Below are positions 8,292 through 17,862 of a stretch of 64,000 nt of DNA, piece by piece; positions within the stretch are counted from its first letter, which is position 1, and every line of letters starts with the position of its first letter. The translations under genes were made by a program, and so were the position numbers. Below the pieces are notes generated by a model. It searched no databases. It was not told where the DNA came from and saw only the letters and a program-made list of their open reading frames with translations. This stretch comes from an uncultured Armatimonadota bacterium (GTDB taxonomy: Bacteria; Armatimonadota; Fimbriimonadia; Fimbriimonadales; Fimbriimonadaceae), in contig CAIVDU010000057.1 in assembly GCA_903904815.1 (NCBI GenBank), positions 47,800 to 111,799 of the forward strand, written 5' to 3'.

Positions 8292-9320
8292 GTGAGTCGT
8301 GAAGTATCGGTCGCTATCGTAGGAGCCACTGGAGCAGTGGGCCAAGAGTTTCTGAAGCTGTTTGAAGAGCGTTCTTTTCCGGTAAAAAGCCTGAAATTGC
8401 TCGCCAGCGAAAGATCCGTTGGCAAAACCCTCATTTTTAAGGGGCAACCGGTAACGATAGAGTTGGCCACCGAAGAATCGGTCAAAGGAATCGATATTGT
8501 CTTCTTTAGCGCGGGTGCAACGCGTTCTCGGGCCCTGATCCCCGCCGCCATTGAGAGCGGGGCGATCGCAATAGACAATTCCAGCGCCTTTCGCATGGAA
8601 GAAGGCGTCCCACTAGTAGTCCCCGAGGTGAACCCGGAGAAACTAAAGTCGGACAGCCGTCTCTTTCCGGTGGCGAACTGCACCGCAATCATCCTTACCG
8701 TTGCCGTCGCTCCCCTCAAGAAGCTCGGAAAAATCGATCGGTTGATTGTGAGCACCTACCAAAGTGCAAGCGGTGGCGGGGCCAGCATGATGCAACTGCT
8801 TGAAGACGAGACCAAGGCGGTGGTGGCAGGAGAGGTTCCGCCGCCTTCAAAGTTGAATACACGGTACGCATTCAACCTGTTTAGCCACAACACGCCCATC
8901 AACGAGTTTGGCTATAACGAGGAAGAGGCCAAGGTCATCGAAGAATCTCGAAAGATCCTTGGAATGCCGGATCTCAAGATCAATGTCACCTGTGTCCGAG
9001 TTCCGATCCTGAGGGCTCACACGGAGACGGTCACCGTCGAGTTCGATGGACCTGCGCCTTCCGAAGAAGCGGTTCGTGAGGCTCTCGCCTCGGCCGCCGG
9101 GGTCAGGGTCATCGATGACCGGACGGCAAACCGATTCCCAACTCCTCTCGATGCCAGCGGTCAGGGGGATGTTCTCGTAGGCCGCATTCGTCAGGACGTT
9201 TCGAATCCGAACGCGATCAGTATGCTGATCACTGGCGATCAGCTCCTGAAAGGCGCTGCGCTCAATGCGGTTCAAATTGCCGAAGAAGTCCTAAAACTCA
9301 ACCCTTCGACGGTTGCTTAA
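8292..9320 (+). CDS. asd: Aspartate-semialdehyde dehydrogenase
   Basis: A 342-residue Asd, which reduces aspartyl phosphate to aspartate semialdehyde with NADPH, the branch step to lysine/diaminopimelate, threonine and methionine. The dinucleotide loop GATGAVGQ is at residues 11-18, the catalytic Cys is in FPVANCTAI (Cys130) and the active-site His lies in the later segment VPILRAHTETV. Translation starts at the GTG at 8292, behind a good ribosome-binding sequence (AGGAAGG). The 3' end overlaps the convergent glycosidase gene by 23 bases, an unusual arrangement that leaves no room for a terminator. Confidence 0.96.
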   Translation: MSREVSVAIVGATGAVGQEFLKLFEERSFPVKSLKLLASERSVGKTLIFKGQPVTIELATEESVKGIDIVFFSAGATRSRALIPAAIESGAIAIDNSSAFRMEEGVPLVVPEVNPEKLKSDSRLFPVANCTAIILTVAVAPLKKLGKIDRLIVSTYQSASGGGASMMQLLEDETKAVVAGEVPPPSKLNTRYAFNLFSHNTPINEFGYNEEEAKVIEESRKILGMPDLKINVTCVRVPILRAHTETVTVEFDGPAPSEEAVREALASAAGVRVIDDRTANRFPTPLDASGQGDVLVGRIRQDVSNPNAISMLITGDQLLKGAALNAVQIAEEVLKLNPSTVA

Positions 9321-10785
9321 TCGACAAAACGGGTCTGCCGCTATGGTCCCTTAGGTCGACCTGAATGGAGCGCGTCGCCGACATCGTCGTCGATATCGTC
9401 GACGCGCCAGGATTCGATGTCCGGGCTACTTCCCGTCCATCAACGGTCCAGACCACGGTGGGCGACTGATCGTAACAGCGGACGTCTGCCACCAGTTGGT
9501 CTCCCGCATGAATGGGGGTCCCGGGGGTTAGTGGAAGGTACCGAACCGGTGACGCCGGAGTTTCCTCCATGATCGTATCGAGATAGTACGGCGAAGAAAC
9601 CGCTTGGCCAAAGGCTTGAGCGATCTCAGGCTTTGCCATAAGGGAAAAGTCATTCAGCCGTCTCGCTCCCTCCGCATATCGCATGGTGTTCATGCTTAGC
9701 CAGTTCACCGCCTTAACCCTCGGATATCGGAGCGGCAGGACTGAATAGAACTGACGGATTTTGGAAATGGCGAAATCGTCACGATCCTCATCGTCGACCA
9801 CGGATCGGTGGGTTGCCGCCCACTCTCCAACCATGATTGGATGTTTCGCGCTGTAGGTGCGATAGATATAGTCGAGAGCGTCGGAGGGGCTCCGCCAATC
9901 GGCCGACCTAGCCCGATCACCGTCGTTGTATAGAACAGAGTAGAAATTCACTCCGACCCAGTCCACTGCGTCGTCGCCCGGGAAGTAGCTCGGGATGGTG
10001 GTCTCAGGGGTTTCATTGGGGCACCAAACCATCGCCACATTCGGCGCCAGGGCGTGCATGATCGAAGCTACCAAGCGGAATTTTTCGCGATAGAGAGCGG
10101 GATTTCCGCCGTAGGAGCTGGACGTCCAGTCCCCGTTCATCTCACTGGCAAATCTTAAGAATATGGGTGCCTGGCTTGCCGCGGCCATCTGAGCAAAGCC
10201 TCGAAGATAGCGATCGTCCTGGACTTGATTGAGGGATGCCGGTTCCCAAGCGATTTGCACGCCTGCCTGAGAATCTCCGACGACCTTCACCCAGTGAGCG
10301 GGGAAGCGTCGACCATAAGCGAGATAGGTGAAAAGCATCGCCTGGTGCTTTCCAACCGCCTGATTGAACTGGCCAGGTTCTCGGTAGACCTGGTCTCCGT
10401 CCATGAATGTGTCCTCGATTGCGTCTTCCCGGTCGATGTTCGCGCCAAGGTAACACCCGTAAAAAGGCTCCCACTTTGCTTTTGTGTACAGCGGCATCAC
10501 GTCCGCAATGTGGGTCTGTTGGACGATATAGAGTTGGAGACTCGAGTGGTAACGATTTGCCTTTTCCGTCAGCACCTTAGACGCGTTAGAGTCGCCATTC
10601 GCCAGGTATCCCTTGGCGGCAAGCGAGTAGTAGTCAGCCGCGCGTTGATACTTTTCGATGTCGACGAGAGCGTCGGCGAGCCCGCGATAGTTCGCCGGAC
10701 CAGGACGTCGCTTGACCGCCGCCTCCCAATACTGAACGCGTTCTCCCTGACCCAGAACGAGAGCAGCGAGGACCACGGACATCAT
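9298..10785 (-). CDS. Secreted glycoside hydrolase of GH26 type with N-terminal TPR-like helices
   Basis: A 495-residue protein. A short hydrophobic start is followed by helices resembling a TPR (residues 15-85). The central part is a GH26-like beta/alpha barrel: FLRFASEMNGDW carries the probable acid/base Glu215, the later segment holds VWCPNETPETT and PGDDAVDWVGVNFYS, and IMVGEWAATH carries the probable nucleophile Glu321. GH26 enzymes cleave beta-1,4-mannan and related glucans; the substrate here is not known. The C-terminal 100 residues look like an immunoglobulin-like domain (TVVWTVDGREVART). The gene starts inside the end of the HEAT-repeat gene upstream (ATGA overlap at 10782-10785), so the two are made together. 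Confidence 0.8.
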   Translation of the reverse strand: MMSVVLAALVLGQGERVQYWEAAVKRRPGPANYRGLADALVDIEKYQRAADYYSLAAKGYLANGDSNASKVLTEKANRYHSSLQLYIVQQTHIADVMPLYTKAKWEPFYGCYLGANIDREDAIEDTFMDGDQVYREPGQFNQAVGKHQAMLFTYLAYGRRFPAHWVKVVGDSQAGVQIAWEPASLNQVQDDRYLRGFAQMAAASQAPIFLRFASEMNGDWTSSSYGGNPALYREKFRLVASIMHALAPNVAMVWCPNETPETTIPSYFPGDDAVDWVGVNFYSVLYNDGDRARSADWRSPSDALDYIYRTYSAKHPIMVGEWAATHRSVVDDEDRDDFAISKIRQFYSVLPLRYPRVKAVNWLSMNTMRYAEGARRLNDFSLMAKPEIAQAFGQAVSSPYYLDTIMEETPASPVRYLPLTPGTPIHAGDQLVADVRCYDQSPTVVWTVDGREVARTSNPGASTISTTMSATRSIQVDLRDHSGRPVLSIKQPSKG

Positions 10786-13427
10786 CGCCCTGGATCCGTA
10801 TGCAGGGCGACTGCCTTGATGAGTGAGTTCACATCCTCCCGAAGCGCCAGGTAAGCCTGGCGTGCAGTGGTGGGGCAGCGGCCGTCGAGCGAGATCAGAG
10901 CCTGAATCTTGAGTCCCATAGTGCCTGTGGTCAAATACGGTGCGATGGCCCCAAGCGCTTCAGTGGATCCGACTTTTGACAGAATTTCAATTCCAATTCT
11001 CTGGATTCTCTCGTCTGGGCTGGCGAGACTGCCCCGCGCGGTAGACATCGCAGATTGCGGGAACTTGGTTAAGTAGTCAATCGCCGCGTCCCGCACAAGC
11101 ATATCGGTGCTTCCAACAAGTCCCTGTGCTAACGAGACGCCATCCCCCGCGTTCAGTTCCCTTAGCGCAGTCAGACTTAGGACGGCAATCCGGCGATCTG
11201 GATTCGAGCAGAGCCCTGCGAGGTCCTTGCTCAGGTCCTTCGCCCCCAATCGACCGATCGCCACAATGGCGGTTTCCTGGAGGGCTGGCCGTCGGAGGGC
11301 CGATGACAAATGTGGAACGGTCTCTTCGAAATCACCTACGAGGCAAATGCTGAGAGCTCCACGAGCGATCGCGTCGTCCGGGTCATCAATTTTTGACGCC
11401 AATTGTATAAGTGCCGACTTACCCAATGCGGTAATCAACGCCAGGAATGGGCGATTTCGTAACTCGTCGGTAGCCGAGAGTTTGTGGAGCGTTAACCAGT
11501 CAAACGCCGGTTGCCCGATCGCGACCAGTTTGTCGAGTGCCTCCGTCGCGGTTCCTTGCAGAACAGATGCTTCGTACAGTTGTTCAATTTCCTCCGGCGA
11601 TGAGAACGCCTGTGTCCCGGGCTTGGGGAACTTGTGATCGGGAGGAGGGGTAAGCGACAGGTTATCCGCCGGTGTGGGAGCGTCGTATGCGATCTTACGA
11701 CCCGGCTGCACGGTCGCTTGTCCCTCGAAATTTTCACTGAATCCGTACCCGTCTGATCCGCCCAGATCCGCGAACAGACCGAGAGATCCGGGTCCGCGGG
11801 TTGGGAATCCGATCGCGACGTCTCCCATGTAACGATCATTTCCTGCCGCATCCAAAAAGACGGCTAATCCTCCCTTGATCGCGGTTCCTGGCCTTGCATC
11901 GAGAGAGTTGTACAGATCGTTCCCAGACCGATCGAGGAAGAAAGCGACGCTCCAATCCACGGCGGTAGCGTGTCCAACACCCCCGTGAATCGCATAGGAG
12001 TCGTCGCCGGCTAGGTCGAAGAAATAGGCGGCGGCAAGGTGCTGGGCGCTGCCTTGGGCCTCGTCGGTTGCCGAATAGGTGTCCTTCCCCGAGGCATCGT
12101 AAAGGCTCCCCAGTCCGCCGGAATCGCCGGACGCTTGACATCGGGTACCTCCAAGGTAAGTGTCATCTCCCGACAAGTCGGTAAGCAACCCGATCCCTCC
12201 ACTGACGATTCCATCGGCCGTCTTGACGCCACCACCAAACCCCTGCCCACTGTCCGTCCGATAAACGTCATTTCCTTCCTGGTCATCCAGCCATGCCAGC
12301 CCACCGGTTCGGGCAAAGCCCTGCCCAGCTTGGTCTACCGAGTACTGGTCGTTCCCGCCGGAGTCCAGCAGAATGCCAATTCCAAACGCGGCGGCGCCTT
12401 GGGAAAGCGTGGTGGCGGAGTATCTGTCATTGCCGCCATGCTTGCTAAGGCCGCCAACTCCACCAAACCCTGATCCGAAACTGAGTGCGCCGCCCTGGAA
12501 GATGCAGTCGCCCTCTCCGGCAAAATAGGCCAATCCAATCCCGAGAATCCCAGAACCGGCATTGGAGTCCGGCCCCTGGATCCAGTCGTGCCGACCAAAA
12601 TCGATGAGCACGGAAGCGTAACCAACCCCGGCGCCATAGCGACCGGTGTAGGTGTTGTCGCCGCCGAAGTCGATGCATAGGTTCACATTGCGAGCCGAGT
12701 GGATATCATTTGCCGTTCCGGATAGCTCGACGACCACGCCATGCACCGTGAACGTCATCCCTGTTTTGAGCGCCTCCCGGTGATTCCGAAGCTCTGGAAG
12801 TTCCGCTTCGATTCCGGTTGCCAGTTTCCTCGCCGCAAATCGAATTGCAGGCAAGTCCACTTTCCCGAGCAGGGCCAGTAGCGACGCTTGACTGATGGGG
12901 GGACGTTTCGCAAAATCGGGCGTAAACCCCGGTACAGGGTTTGCCCATCGCGGAAGCGTCTCGATAACGTCTCGCTTCTCGGATTCCGTAAGCTTGGAAA
13001 GAGCGACTCGGACCGTTGAATTCGCTTCTTCAAGATCCGCCGCTAATTGAGACACGGCTGGCCGGAGGCGAAGTGGCACCGAATCGGGAACTGGCAGGGG
13101 ATGAGGAACCGACGTCTTGAGGTCGGTTGGGTCTCCAAATCCGCTTCCACACGCCGTTCTTAACGCCTGGGCGAGTGAACCGTGCCCTGATTGGTGGATC
13201 GCCAGCAGTCGGTTCGCCGCTTCGATGGGGTCGTCAACGGCAAGATTCACGAGGGGAAGGGACAAGGGTTCAAACGTAGCAGGTCTTCGAACCGATTTGA
13301 GGTCGTCTTCCGTGAGGTTTCCGAGGTAAAGCGCCTCGATGAGGCCTCTCCGCTCGACTGGAGAAAGCTGGGCCCGGACAATCCCTGGGAACAGGAGGAG
13401 GATAACCACCCATAGACACGATCGCAC
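10782..13427 (-). CDS. Large exported protein with GND-type repeats and C-terminal HEAT repeats
   Basis: An 881-residue protein with a signal peptide (VVILLLFPGIVRAQ). Residues 240-570 contain about ten imperfect copies of a unit of roughly 30-40 residues centred on GGNDxY or SGDDxY (for example GNDRYSA, GNDQYSV, GNDVYRT, GDDTYLG, GDDSYAI), with alternating Gly-rich strands, suggesting a beta-solenoid that may bind calcium through the Asn/Asp turns. The C-terminal 250 residues form HEAT-like helical repeats, for example the segment ALSICLVGDFEETVPHLSSA. No catalytic motif is seen. It is translationally coupled to the GH26-like gene, so it may be a surface scaffold or binding protein for the same polysaccharide; that is inference. 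Confidence 0.7.
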   Translation of the reverse strand: MRSCLWVVILLLFPGIVRAQLSPVERRGLIEALYLGNLTEDDLKSVRRPATFEPLSLPLVNLAVDDPIEAANRLLAIHQSGHGSLAQALRTACGSGFGDPTDLKTSVPHPLPVPDSVPLRLRPAVSQLAADLEEANSTVRVALSKLTESEKRDVIETLPRWANPVPGFTPDFAKRPPISQASLLALLGKVDLPAIRFAARKLATGIEAELPELRNHREALKTGMTFTVHGVVVELSGTANDIHSARNVNLCIDFGGDNTYTGRYGAGVGYASVLIDFGRHDWIQGPDSNAGSGILGIGLAYFAGEGDCIFQGGALSFGSGFGGVGGLSKHGGNDRYSATTLSQGAAAFGIGILLDSGGNDQYSVDQAGQGFARTGGLAWLDDQEGNDVYRTDSGQGFGGGVKTADGIVSGGIGLLTDLSGDDTYLGGTRCQASGDSGGLGSLYDASGKDTYSATDEAQGSAQHLAAAYFFDLAGDDSYAIHGGVGHATAVDWSVAFFLDRSGNDLYNSLDARPGTAIKGGLAVFLDAAGNDRYMGDVAIGFPTRGPGSLGLFADLGGSDGYGFSENFEGQATVQPGRKIAYDAPTPADNLSLTPPPDHKFPKPGTQAFSSPEEIEQLYEASVLQGTATEALDKLVAIGQPAFDWLTLHKLSATDELRNRPFLALITALGKSALIQLASKIDDPDDAIARGALSICLVGDFEETVPHLSSALRRPALQETAIVAIGRLGAKDLSKDLAGLCSNPDRRIAVLSLTALRELNAGDGVSLAQGLVGSTDMLVRDAAIDYLTKFPQSAMSTARGSLASPDERIQRIGIEILSKVGSTEALGAIAPYLTTGTMGLKIQALISLDGRCPTTARQAYLALREDVNSLIKAVALHTDPGR

Positions 13428-13483
13428 CGAGCAAGAATACTTGGGAACGAGGGCCGATCGACCTTCAAGAGCGAAGGGACTAC

Positions 13484-14587
13484 TTAAGCTGGAGTCGTCA
13501 AGCCGTACTCAACCAACTGCCAAAGATCTCGGGTTGGCAAAACTCGTTCTTCAAGCGCCCTTTCATCGAAAGGGATAACGTTTGTGCCTGGTTGCTTTCC
13601 GAGCGTCACGCTCAATCCGAGACCTCGGCCGGGAGCAATGAACGTGAACCTGGAAGGCTCGTGCATCGTAGACTCGAGTAGTGGCTTGATCAGCTCACGA
13701 TCCAACTCAGGGACAAACCACTCCAGTTCCTCCCACATGGATTGGGAGCGCAACTCTGCGGCCGCCTCGACGACCGCCACCGTTGATTCGCTAGAGAGGA
13801 TCCGTTGGGCGAGGCCCTTGAGATTTGTCCTGACCCCGTTCCCCAGCAAATTCCGATCTGCGTGCCGGTACCCGGCCAGGCGGGTTAGCCCCGCCAGCCT
13901 CATCGAACCGCTCTCAACCATGGTCGGACCGCCTCTCCGGAGAGCGAGATTAGGCACCGAGTGCCGAACGCCATGTCCCCATGGCCAGAGTAGATTGATG
14001 GGCGGAAGCCCTTCATCCACTCGTCGGAGGTTGAACTCCATTTCCGAAAAGAGATTGATCGAATCGTCGATGTACTTGCGCAGAATGACGTCGGCATCAC
14101 CTTCGGGCAACTTCGATTTCATGGGTTCACGGGCGAATCCCTTGGGATTGTAGGTCGCCATATCTCCGCGACCTTCCCAAACCAAGCCGTGGTCCTTGCC
14201 CGCTCCCTTCACAAACGTCAAGACCTTGGTGTTCAGTCGCGTAGCGTTCTCGGAGACTAAGGCGCTTTCGGCGGGAAGCAGTTCAAATTGTGGTTCAGTG
14301 ACGGTCCCGTCCTCGAAACTGAGGACCGAAAGATGAAAATGAGTGGATCGTTCCGGTGGATCGGCATTTAAGGCAGAGATCGTCAGTGGACCTTGCCGCA
14401 TCTGGGCTTCTTCTGACCGCATTCCGAGAAAGAGAGCCTCGGGGGTTTCAATGTTGGGGATCGGCGAAACCTTACTCAAGTCTCCCTGTTCCGTCAACGA
14501 ACTCAGAGAGGGAAGGGATTGCCGTAAGAACGAGTCTCCCCCAGGCAACCCTACGAGCTCCGGAACGATGAGAACGGTTCGACGCAC
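13484..14587 (-). CDS. Degenerate ApgM-like (archaeal-type phosphoglycerate mutase) protein
   Basis: A 367-residue protein that shares landmarks with cofactor-independent phosphoglycerate mutase of the archaeal type (ApgM): the NLLWPWGHG segment near residue 195 and the following Gly-rich stretch NLALRRGGPTMVESGS correspond to the WGxG region of that family. The expected N-terminal metal motif with DG and D is replaced by VLIVPELVGLPGGD, and the C-terminal DH-TP metal site is absent, so it probably has lost mutase activity. Start is a GTG at 14587, overlapping the stop of purF by one base (TAGTG), so it is coupled to purine synthesis. It may be a regulator or a relic; the function is unknown. 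Confidence 0.6.
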   Translation of the reverse strand: MRRTVLIVPELVGLPGGDSFLRQSLPSLSSLTEQGDLSKVSPIPNIETPEALFLGMRSEEAQMRQGPLTISALNADPPERSTHFHLSVLSFEDGTVTEPQFELLPAESALVSENATRLNTKVLTFVKGAGKDHGLVWEGRGDMATYNPKGFAREPMKSKLPEGDADVILRKYIDDSINLFSEMEFNLRRVDEGLPPINLLWPWGHGVRHSVPNLALRRGGPTMVESGSMRLAGLTRLAGYRHADRNLLGNGVRTNLKGLAQRILSSESTVAVVEAAAELRSQSMWEELEWFVPELDRELIKPLLESTMHEPSRFTFIAPGRGLGLSVTLGKQPGTNVIPFDERALEERVLPTRDLWQLVEYGLTTPA

Positions 14588-16059
14588 TAGCTGTCCAACA
14601 ATACGAGCTGCCCAGGAGCGATGGCACTGGCATCGCCGCTGGGAGGCGCCGTATCAAAGGCGTCCTTGGTGAGGTTTTCCGGCACGGGAATCGGATACTT
14701 TCCGTTGAAGCAAGCCAGACAGAAGTTCTCCTTGCCCCGAGTGCCGACCGACTTCACCGCGCCTTCGATGCTCAAATATCCTAAGGAGGTGCAGCCAATG
14801 TAGGCTTCAAGTTCCTTTAGATTCATTCGAGCCGCTGCCAGTTCGTTCCGGCTAGCCATGTCTATCCCATAGAAACAGGGGAACTCGATGGGCGGCGCGG
14901 TGATCCGAACGTGGACTTCCTTGGCTCCCGACTCAAACATCAGCTTGACGATCTGTTTCGTGGTGGTGCCTCGAACGATGCTGTCATCTACAAGAATCAC
15001 CCTTTGACCGGCGAGGTGTTCGACAAGCGGAGTGAGCTTCATGCGTACTCCCATCTCGCGCATTCGCTGGTCCGGTGCGATAAATGTTCGATGGATGTAA
15101 CGACTCTTGGTCATTCCCTCTCGGAAGGGAATTCCGCTGACCCTACTGTATCCAAGCGCGGCCGGGATTCCACTATCTGGTACTGGAACCACGATATCCG
15201 CCTCGACGGGGTGTTCTAAAGCGAGATTCTCCCCCATCCGCTCTCTTGCCGAGTAAAGCAGCGTGCCATGCATGGTGGAGTCAGGGCGCGCGAAATAGAT
15301 GAACTCGAATAGGCACATGCCGCCCGGCTCTTTCTCATGGCCACGAGCGAACCGCATCCCGGTTTTGTCCACGATCACCATCTCGCCGGCTTCCAGTTCG
15401 CGCTCAGGCACACCGCCAACGGGTCCGAAAGCACAGGTCTCGCTTGCGATCATGTACCCCTCGCCGAGTCGACCGGCAGTCAGCGGCCGAATTCCACTCG
15501 GGTCACGGAAGCCGATCAGGAGCTTTGGAGTCACCACGGTTACGCTGTAGGCGCCGCGGACGCGTCTCATGACTTCCGAAACAGCCGCCTCGGGACCTCG
15601 GTCTAGGTGGCGAACAAGCATTCGGGCCAAGATCTCGGAGTCGCTCGTCGAGTCGAAATGCTCGCCGTTCGCTTCCATCTCTTTTCTCAGCTCTTGAGCA
15701 TTGATCACGTTTCCGTTGTGGGCGACCGCGATTTCGCCGACCACACTTTGGCAAAACACCGGTTGAGCGTTCCGAAGCACGCTGGCTCCAGTGGTGCTGT
15801 ACCGCGTGTGACCGATTGCCATGTTGCCTTTAAGACTGGCGAGGGCTTCGGGGGTAAAGACTTGGCTTACAAGCCCCATGTCTTTGTGGTATCGGACGCG
15901 GGAGCCATCGCTGACCGCGATTCCCGCCGATTCTTGTCCACGATGCTGCAGAGCAAAGAGCCCAAAGAATGCGGAACGCGCTGCGTCTCCTTCGGGTAGG
16001 TAGATGCCAAGTACCCCACACTCTTCCTTGGGGCGGTCATCGCACTCGAACGGCGTCAT
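14587..16059 (-). CDS. purF: Amidophosphoribosyltransferase (glutamine PRPP amidotransferase)
   Basis: A 490-residue PurF, the first committed enzyme of purine synthesis, turning PRPP and glutamine into phosphoribosylamine. A 13-residue propeptide precedes Cys14 (EECGVLGIY), the N-terminal nucleophile exposed by processing. The PRPP loop is VILVDDSIVRGTTTKQI. The four Cys ligands of a 4Fe-4S cluster are visible in MCLFEFIYFARPDS, FPCFYGIDM and FCLACFNGK, so it is the oxygen-sensitive Bacillus type. The downstream ApgM-like gene overlaps its stop codon. Upstream (16060-16212) lies an rpmB terminator, so purF probably has its own promoter there. Confidence 0.97.
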   Translation of the reverse strand: MTPFECDDRPKEECGVLGIYLPEGDAARSAFFGLFALQHRGQESAGIAVSDGSRVRYHKDMGLVSQVFTPEALASLKGNMAIGHTRYSTTGASVLRNAQPVFCQSVVGEIAVAHNGNVINAQELRKEMEANGEHFDSTSDSEILARMLVRHLDRGPEAAVSEVMRRVRGAYSVTVVTPKLLIGFRDPSGIRPLTAGRLGEGYMIASETCAFGPVGGVPERELEAGEMVIVDKTGMRFARGHEKEPGGMCLFEFIYFARPDSTMHGTLLYSARERMGENLALEHPVEADIVVPVPDSGIPAALGYSRVSGIPFREGMTKSRYIHRTFIAPDQRMREMGVRMKLTPLVEHLAGQRVILVDDSIVRGTTTKQIVKLMFESGAKEVHVRITAPPIEFPCFYGIDMASRNELAAARMNLKELEAYIGCTSLGYLSIEGAVKSVGTRGKENFCLACFNGKYPIPVPENLTKDAFDTAPPSGDASAIAPGQLVLLDS

Positions 16060-16150
16060 TGCTCAGAGTTTACCGGTCGTTAACACGATCCCCTCTGGTT
16101 TCGCGCCGCATAGTGCACAAACTAGTGATCCGCCCGGCTAGCCGCCAGGT

Positions 16151-16187
16151 AAATACAAAAAGGGTCCGAGCGAAATCGCTCGGACCC
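16151..16187 (-). terminator. Rho-independent terminator of rpmB
   Basis: On the minus strand a 12-base-pair perfect stem (GGGTCCGAGCGA at 16162-16173 paired with 16176-16187) with a two-base loop is followed by TTTTTGTATTT. It lies 25 bases beyond the rpmB stop and is the cleanest terminator of the window. Confidence 0.93.
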
Positions 16188-16212
16188 CAATTGGACCGGT
16201 TAGGGTTGAAGA

Positions 16213-16482
16213 CTAAACGTAGGTCGGCTTATTCAGCCATGCCTTGGGAATCGGTCGAAGACCACAAGCCACCGCATTGAATGCCGGCGACTTGATAACC
16301 GAAGCGGCTACCTTAATGCGGAAAGTGCCATCCGGCGTCTTAAGCCGAATACTGCGCAGATTGACCTCTTGCGTGCGGTTCTTCTTAGGGGCCTTGTATT
16401 TCCAGCCCTGTGAGTGGCGGTTCCGGATGAACTTCGCAGTCGTATTGCCCTTCTTTCCGGTCACCTGACAAATCTTCGCCAT
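16213..16482 (-). CDS. rpmB: 50S ribosomal protein L28
   Basis: An 89-residue L28 that binds 23S rRNA near the E-site side of the large subunit. The start MAKICQVTGKKG and the middle RNRHSQGWKYKAPKKNRT are family signatures; the Cys is a single one, not the zinc-binding CxxC type. I chose the ATG at 16482 because a good ribosome-binding sequence (GGAG) precedes it and the protein then has normal length; the open frame reaches 16530 but that extension is unlike L28. It is a monocistronic gene with its own strong terminator. Confidence 0.96.
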   Translation of the reverse strand: MAKICQVTGKKGNTTAKFIRNRHSQGWKYKAPKKNRTQEVNLRSIRLKTPDGTFRIKVAASVIKSPAFNAVACGLRPIPKAWLNKPTYV

Positions 16483-16695
16483 GATCTCCAACTCGGCCGG
16501 AGACCCGGCGCGGTCATAAAATATACCCAATCCTTGAAGCAGATGTCAGTGGAAAGCGCAAGTCCGGCAACTTTTCCGAATTTTGCCTCGCGCGACCGCG
16601 AAGGTGGGTAACTCATGATCCGTAAAGAATTCCGGATTTGAGATGCGGTTACGGGCGCGAGAACCGCCTTTCGTTAGGTACCATATCGCCTTGAA

Positions 16696-17805
16696 TTGAA
16701 GCGATATCTGATTCTCGGCGACGGTAAGGTGATTGAGGGGAATCCTCTTGGAGCCTCAGGTGAAACCGTTGGAGAGGTCGTCTTCAATACCGGAATGACT
16801 GGCTACCAAGAGATCCTCACCGATCCCAGCTACTCGGGCCAAATCGTTCTTCTTACCTATCCGCTCATCGGAAACTACGGCATTAATGACGACGATTTTG
16901 AGTCGGATCGTATCCAGCCAACCGGTCTGATCGTGCGCGAAGCATGTGAAATTCCCAGCAACTGGCGAGCATCGAAATCGATCGATCAGCTGCTTAAGGA
17001 ACGTGGAACCGTTGCAATCCAAGGTGTCGATACCCGAGCGATCACGAAGCACATTCGAAGCGCTGGCGTGACCATGGGCGTCATCTGCGACGACCTTGAT
17101 GCGGGGCGAGCCGCCCTCAACAATTCAAAGGGTTACGGAGACACCGACTTCGTCTACGATGTGACGACTTCGACGCCTTATAAGTGGGGCCGAGAAGGGA
17201 AGGAATCGATCGAGACGCCTGACGAGGCTGGTCGCGTGAGACTGGTCGTAATCGACTGTGGTCTCAAGTTCAATATTCTCAGGCGGTTCTGGAAAGCCGG
17301 CTGTCGGCCGATCGTCGTCCCCGCAACCTCCACTGCCGAAGAGGTTTTGGCGCTCAAGCCCGATGGCATCCTCCTCAGCCCGGGACCGGGTGATCCGGCA
17401 AGACTGGAGCCGGTGGTCAAAACCGTTCAGCAACTGCTGGGCAAGAAACCGATTTTTGGCATCTGCCTCGGCAATCAAATCCTATGCCATGCAGTGGGTG
17501 GCGAAACCTACAAGTTGAAGTTCGGCCATCGAGGCTCAAACCATCCCGTTAAGGACCTCTTGACCGGTAAGGTCACCATCACGTCACAGAATCACGGATA
17601 TGCCGTTGACCCAGCCAGTCTAGAGGGCACGGGCGCCGAAGTGACTCAGCTGAACCTTAACGACGGGACCGTGGAAGGCATCCGCATCAAAGACGCCATG
17701 GCGAACAGCATCCAATACCACCCGGAGGCCGCTCCCGGGCCATGGGACAGCCGACCCTACTTTAAAGAGTTCGTCGAGCAGATGACTTCCGTAAGAAACG
17801 GATAA
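16696..17805 (+). CDS. carA: Carbamoyl-phosphate synthase small (glutaminase) subunit
   Basis: A 369-residue CarA, which hydrolyses glutamine and passes ammonia to CarB for pyrimidine and arginine synthesis. The N-terminal CPSase domain contains TGYQEILTDPSYSGQIV, and the class I amidotransferase domain carries the nucleophile Cys257 in FGICLGNQIL and the His-Glu pair in QYHPEAAPGP. The start is a TTG at 16696; no ATG or GTG gives the conserved start RYLILGDG. The leader (16531-16695) includes a small hairpin with arms GCGGTT and AACCGC at 16645-16667, of unknown meaning. The carB fragment lies 1.3 kb downstream, with two small genes in between. Confidence 0.96.
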   Translation: MKRYLILGDGKVIEGNPLGASGETVGEVVFNTGMTGYQEILTDPSYSGQIVLLTYPLIGNYGINDDDFESDRIQPTGLIVREACEIPSNWRASKSIDQLLKERGTVAIQGVDTRAITKHIRSAGVTMGVICDDLDAGRAALNNSKGYGDTDFVYDVTTSTPYKWGREGKESIETPDEAGRVRLVVIDCGLKFNILRRFWKAGCRPIVVPATSTAEEVLALKPDGILLSPGPGDPARLEPVVKTVQQLLGKKPIFGICLGNQILCHAVGGETYKLKFGHRGSNHPVKDLLTGKVTITSQNHGYAVDPASLEGTGAEVTQLNLNDGTVEGIRIKDAMANSIQYHPEAAPGPWDSRPYFKEFVEQMTSVRNG

Positions 17806-17862
17806 GCGCGACTCTCTTTCACGTGACTCGTGATTCTTGGGGGAACCTGTTACCCTCCTGAC

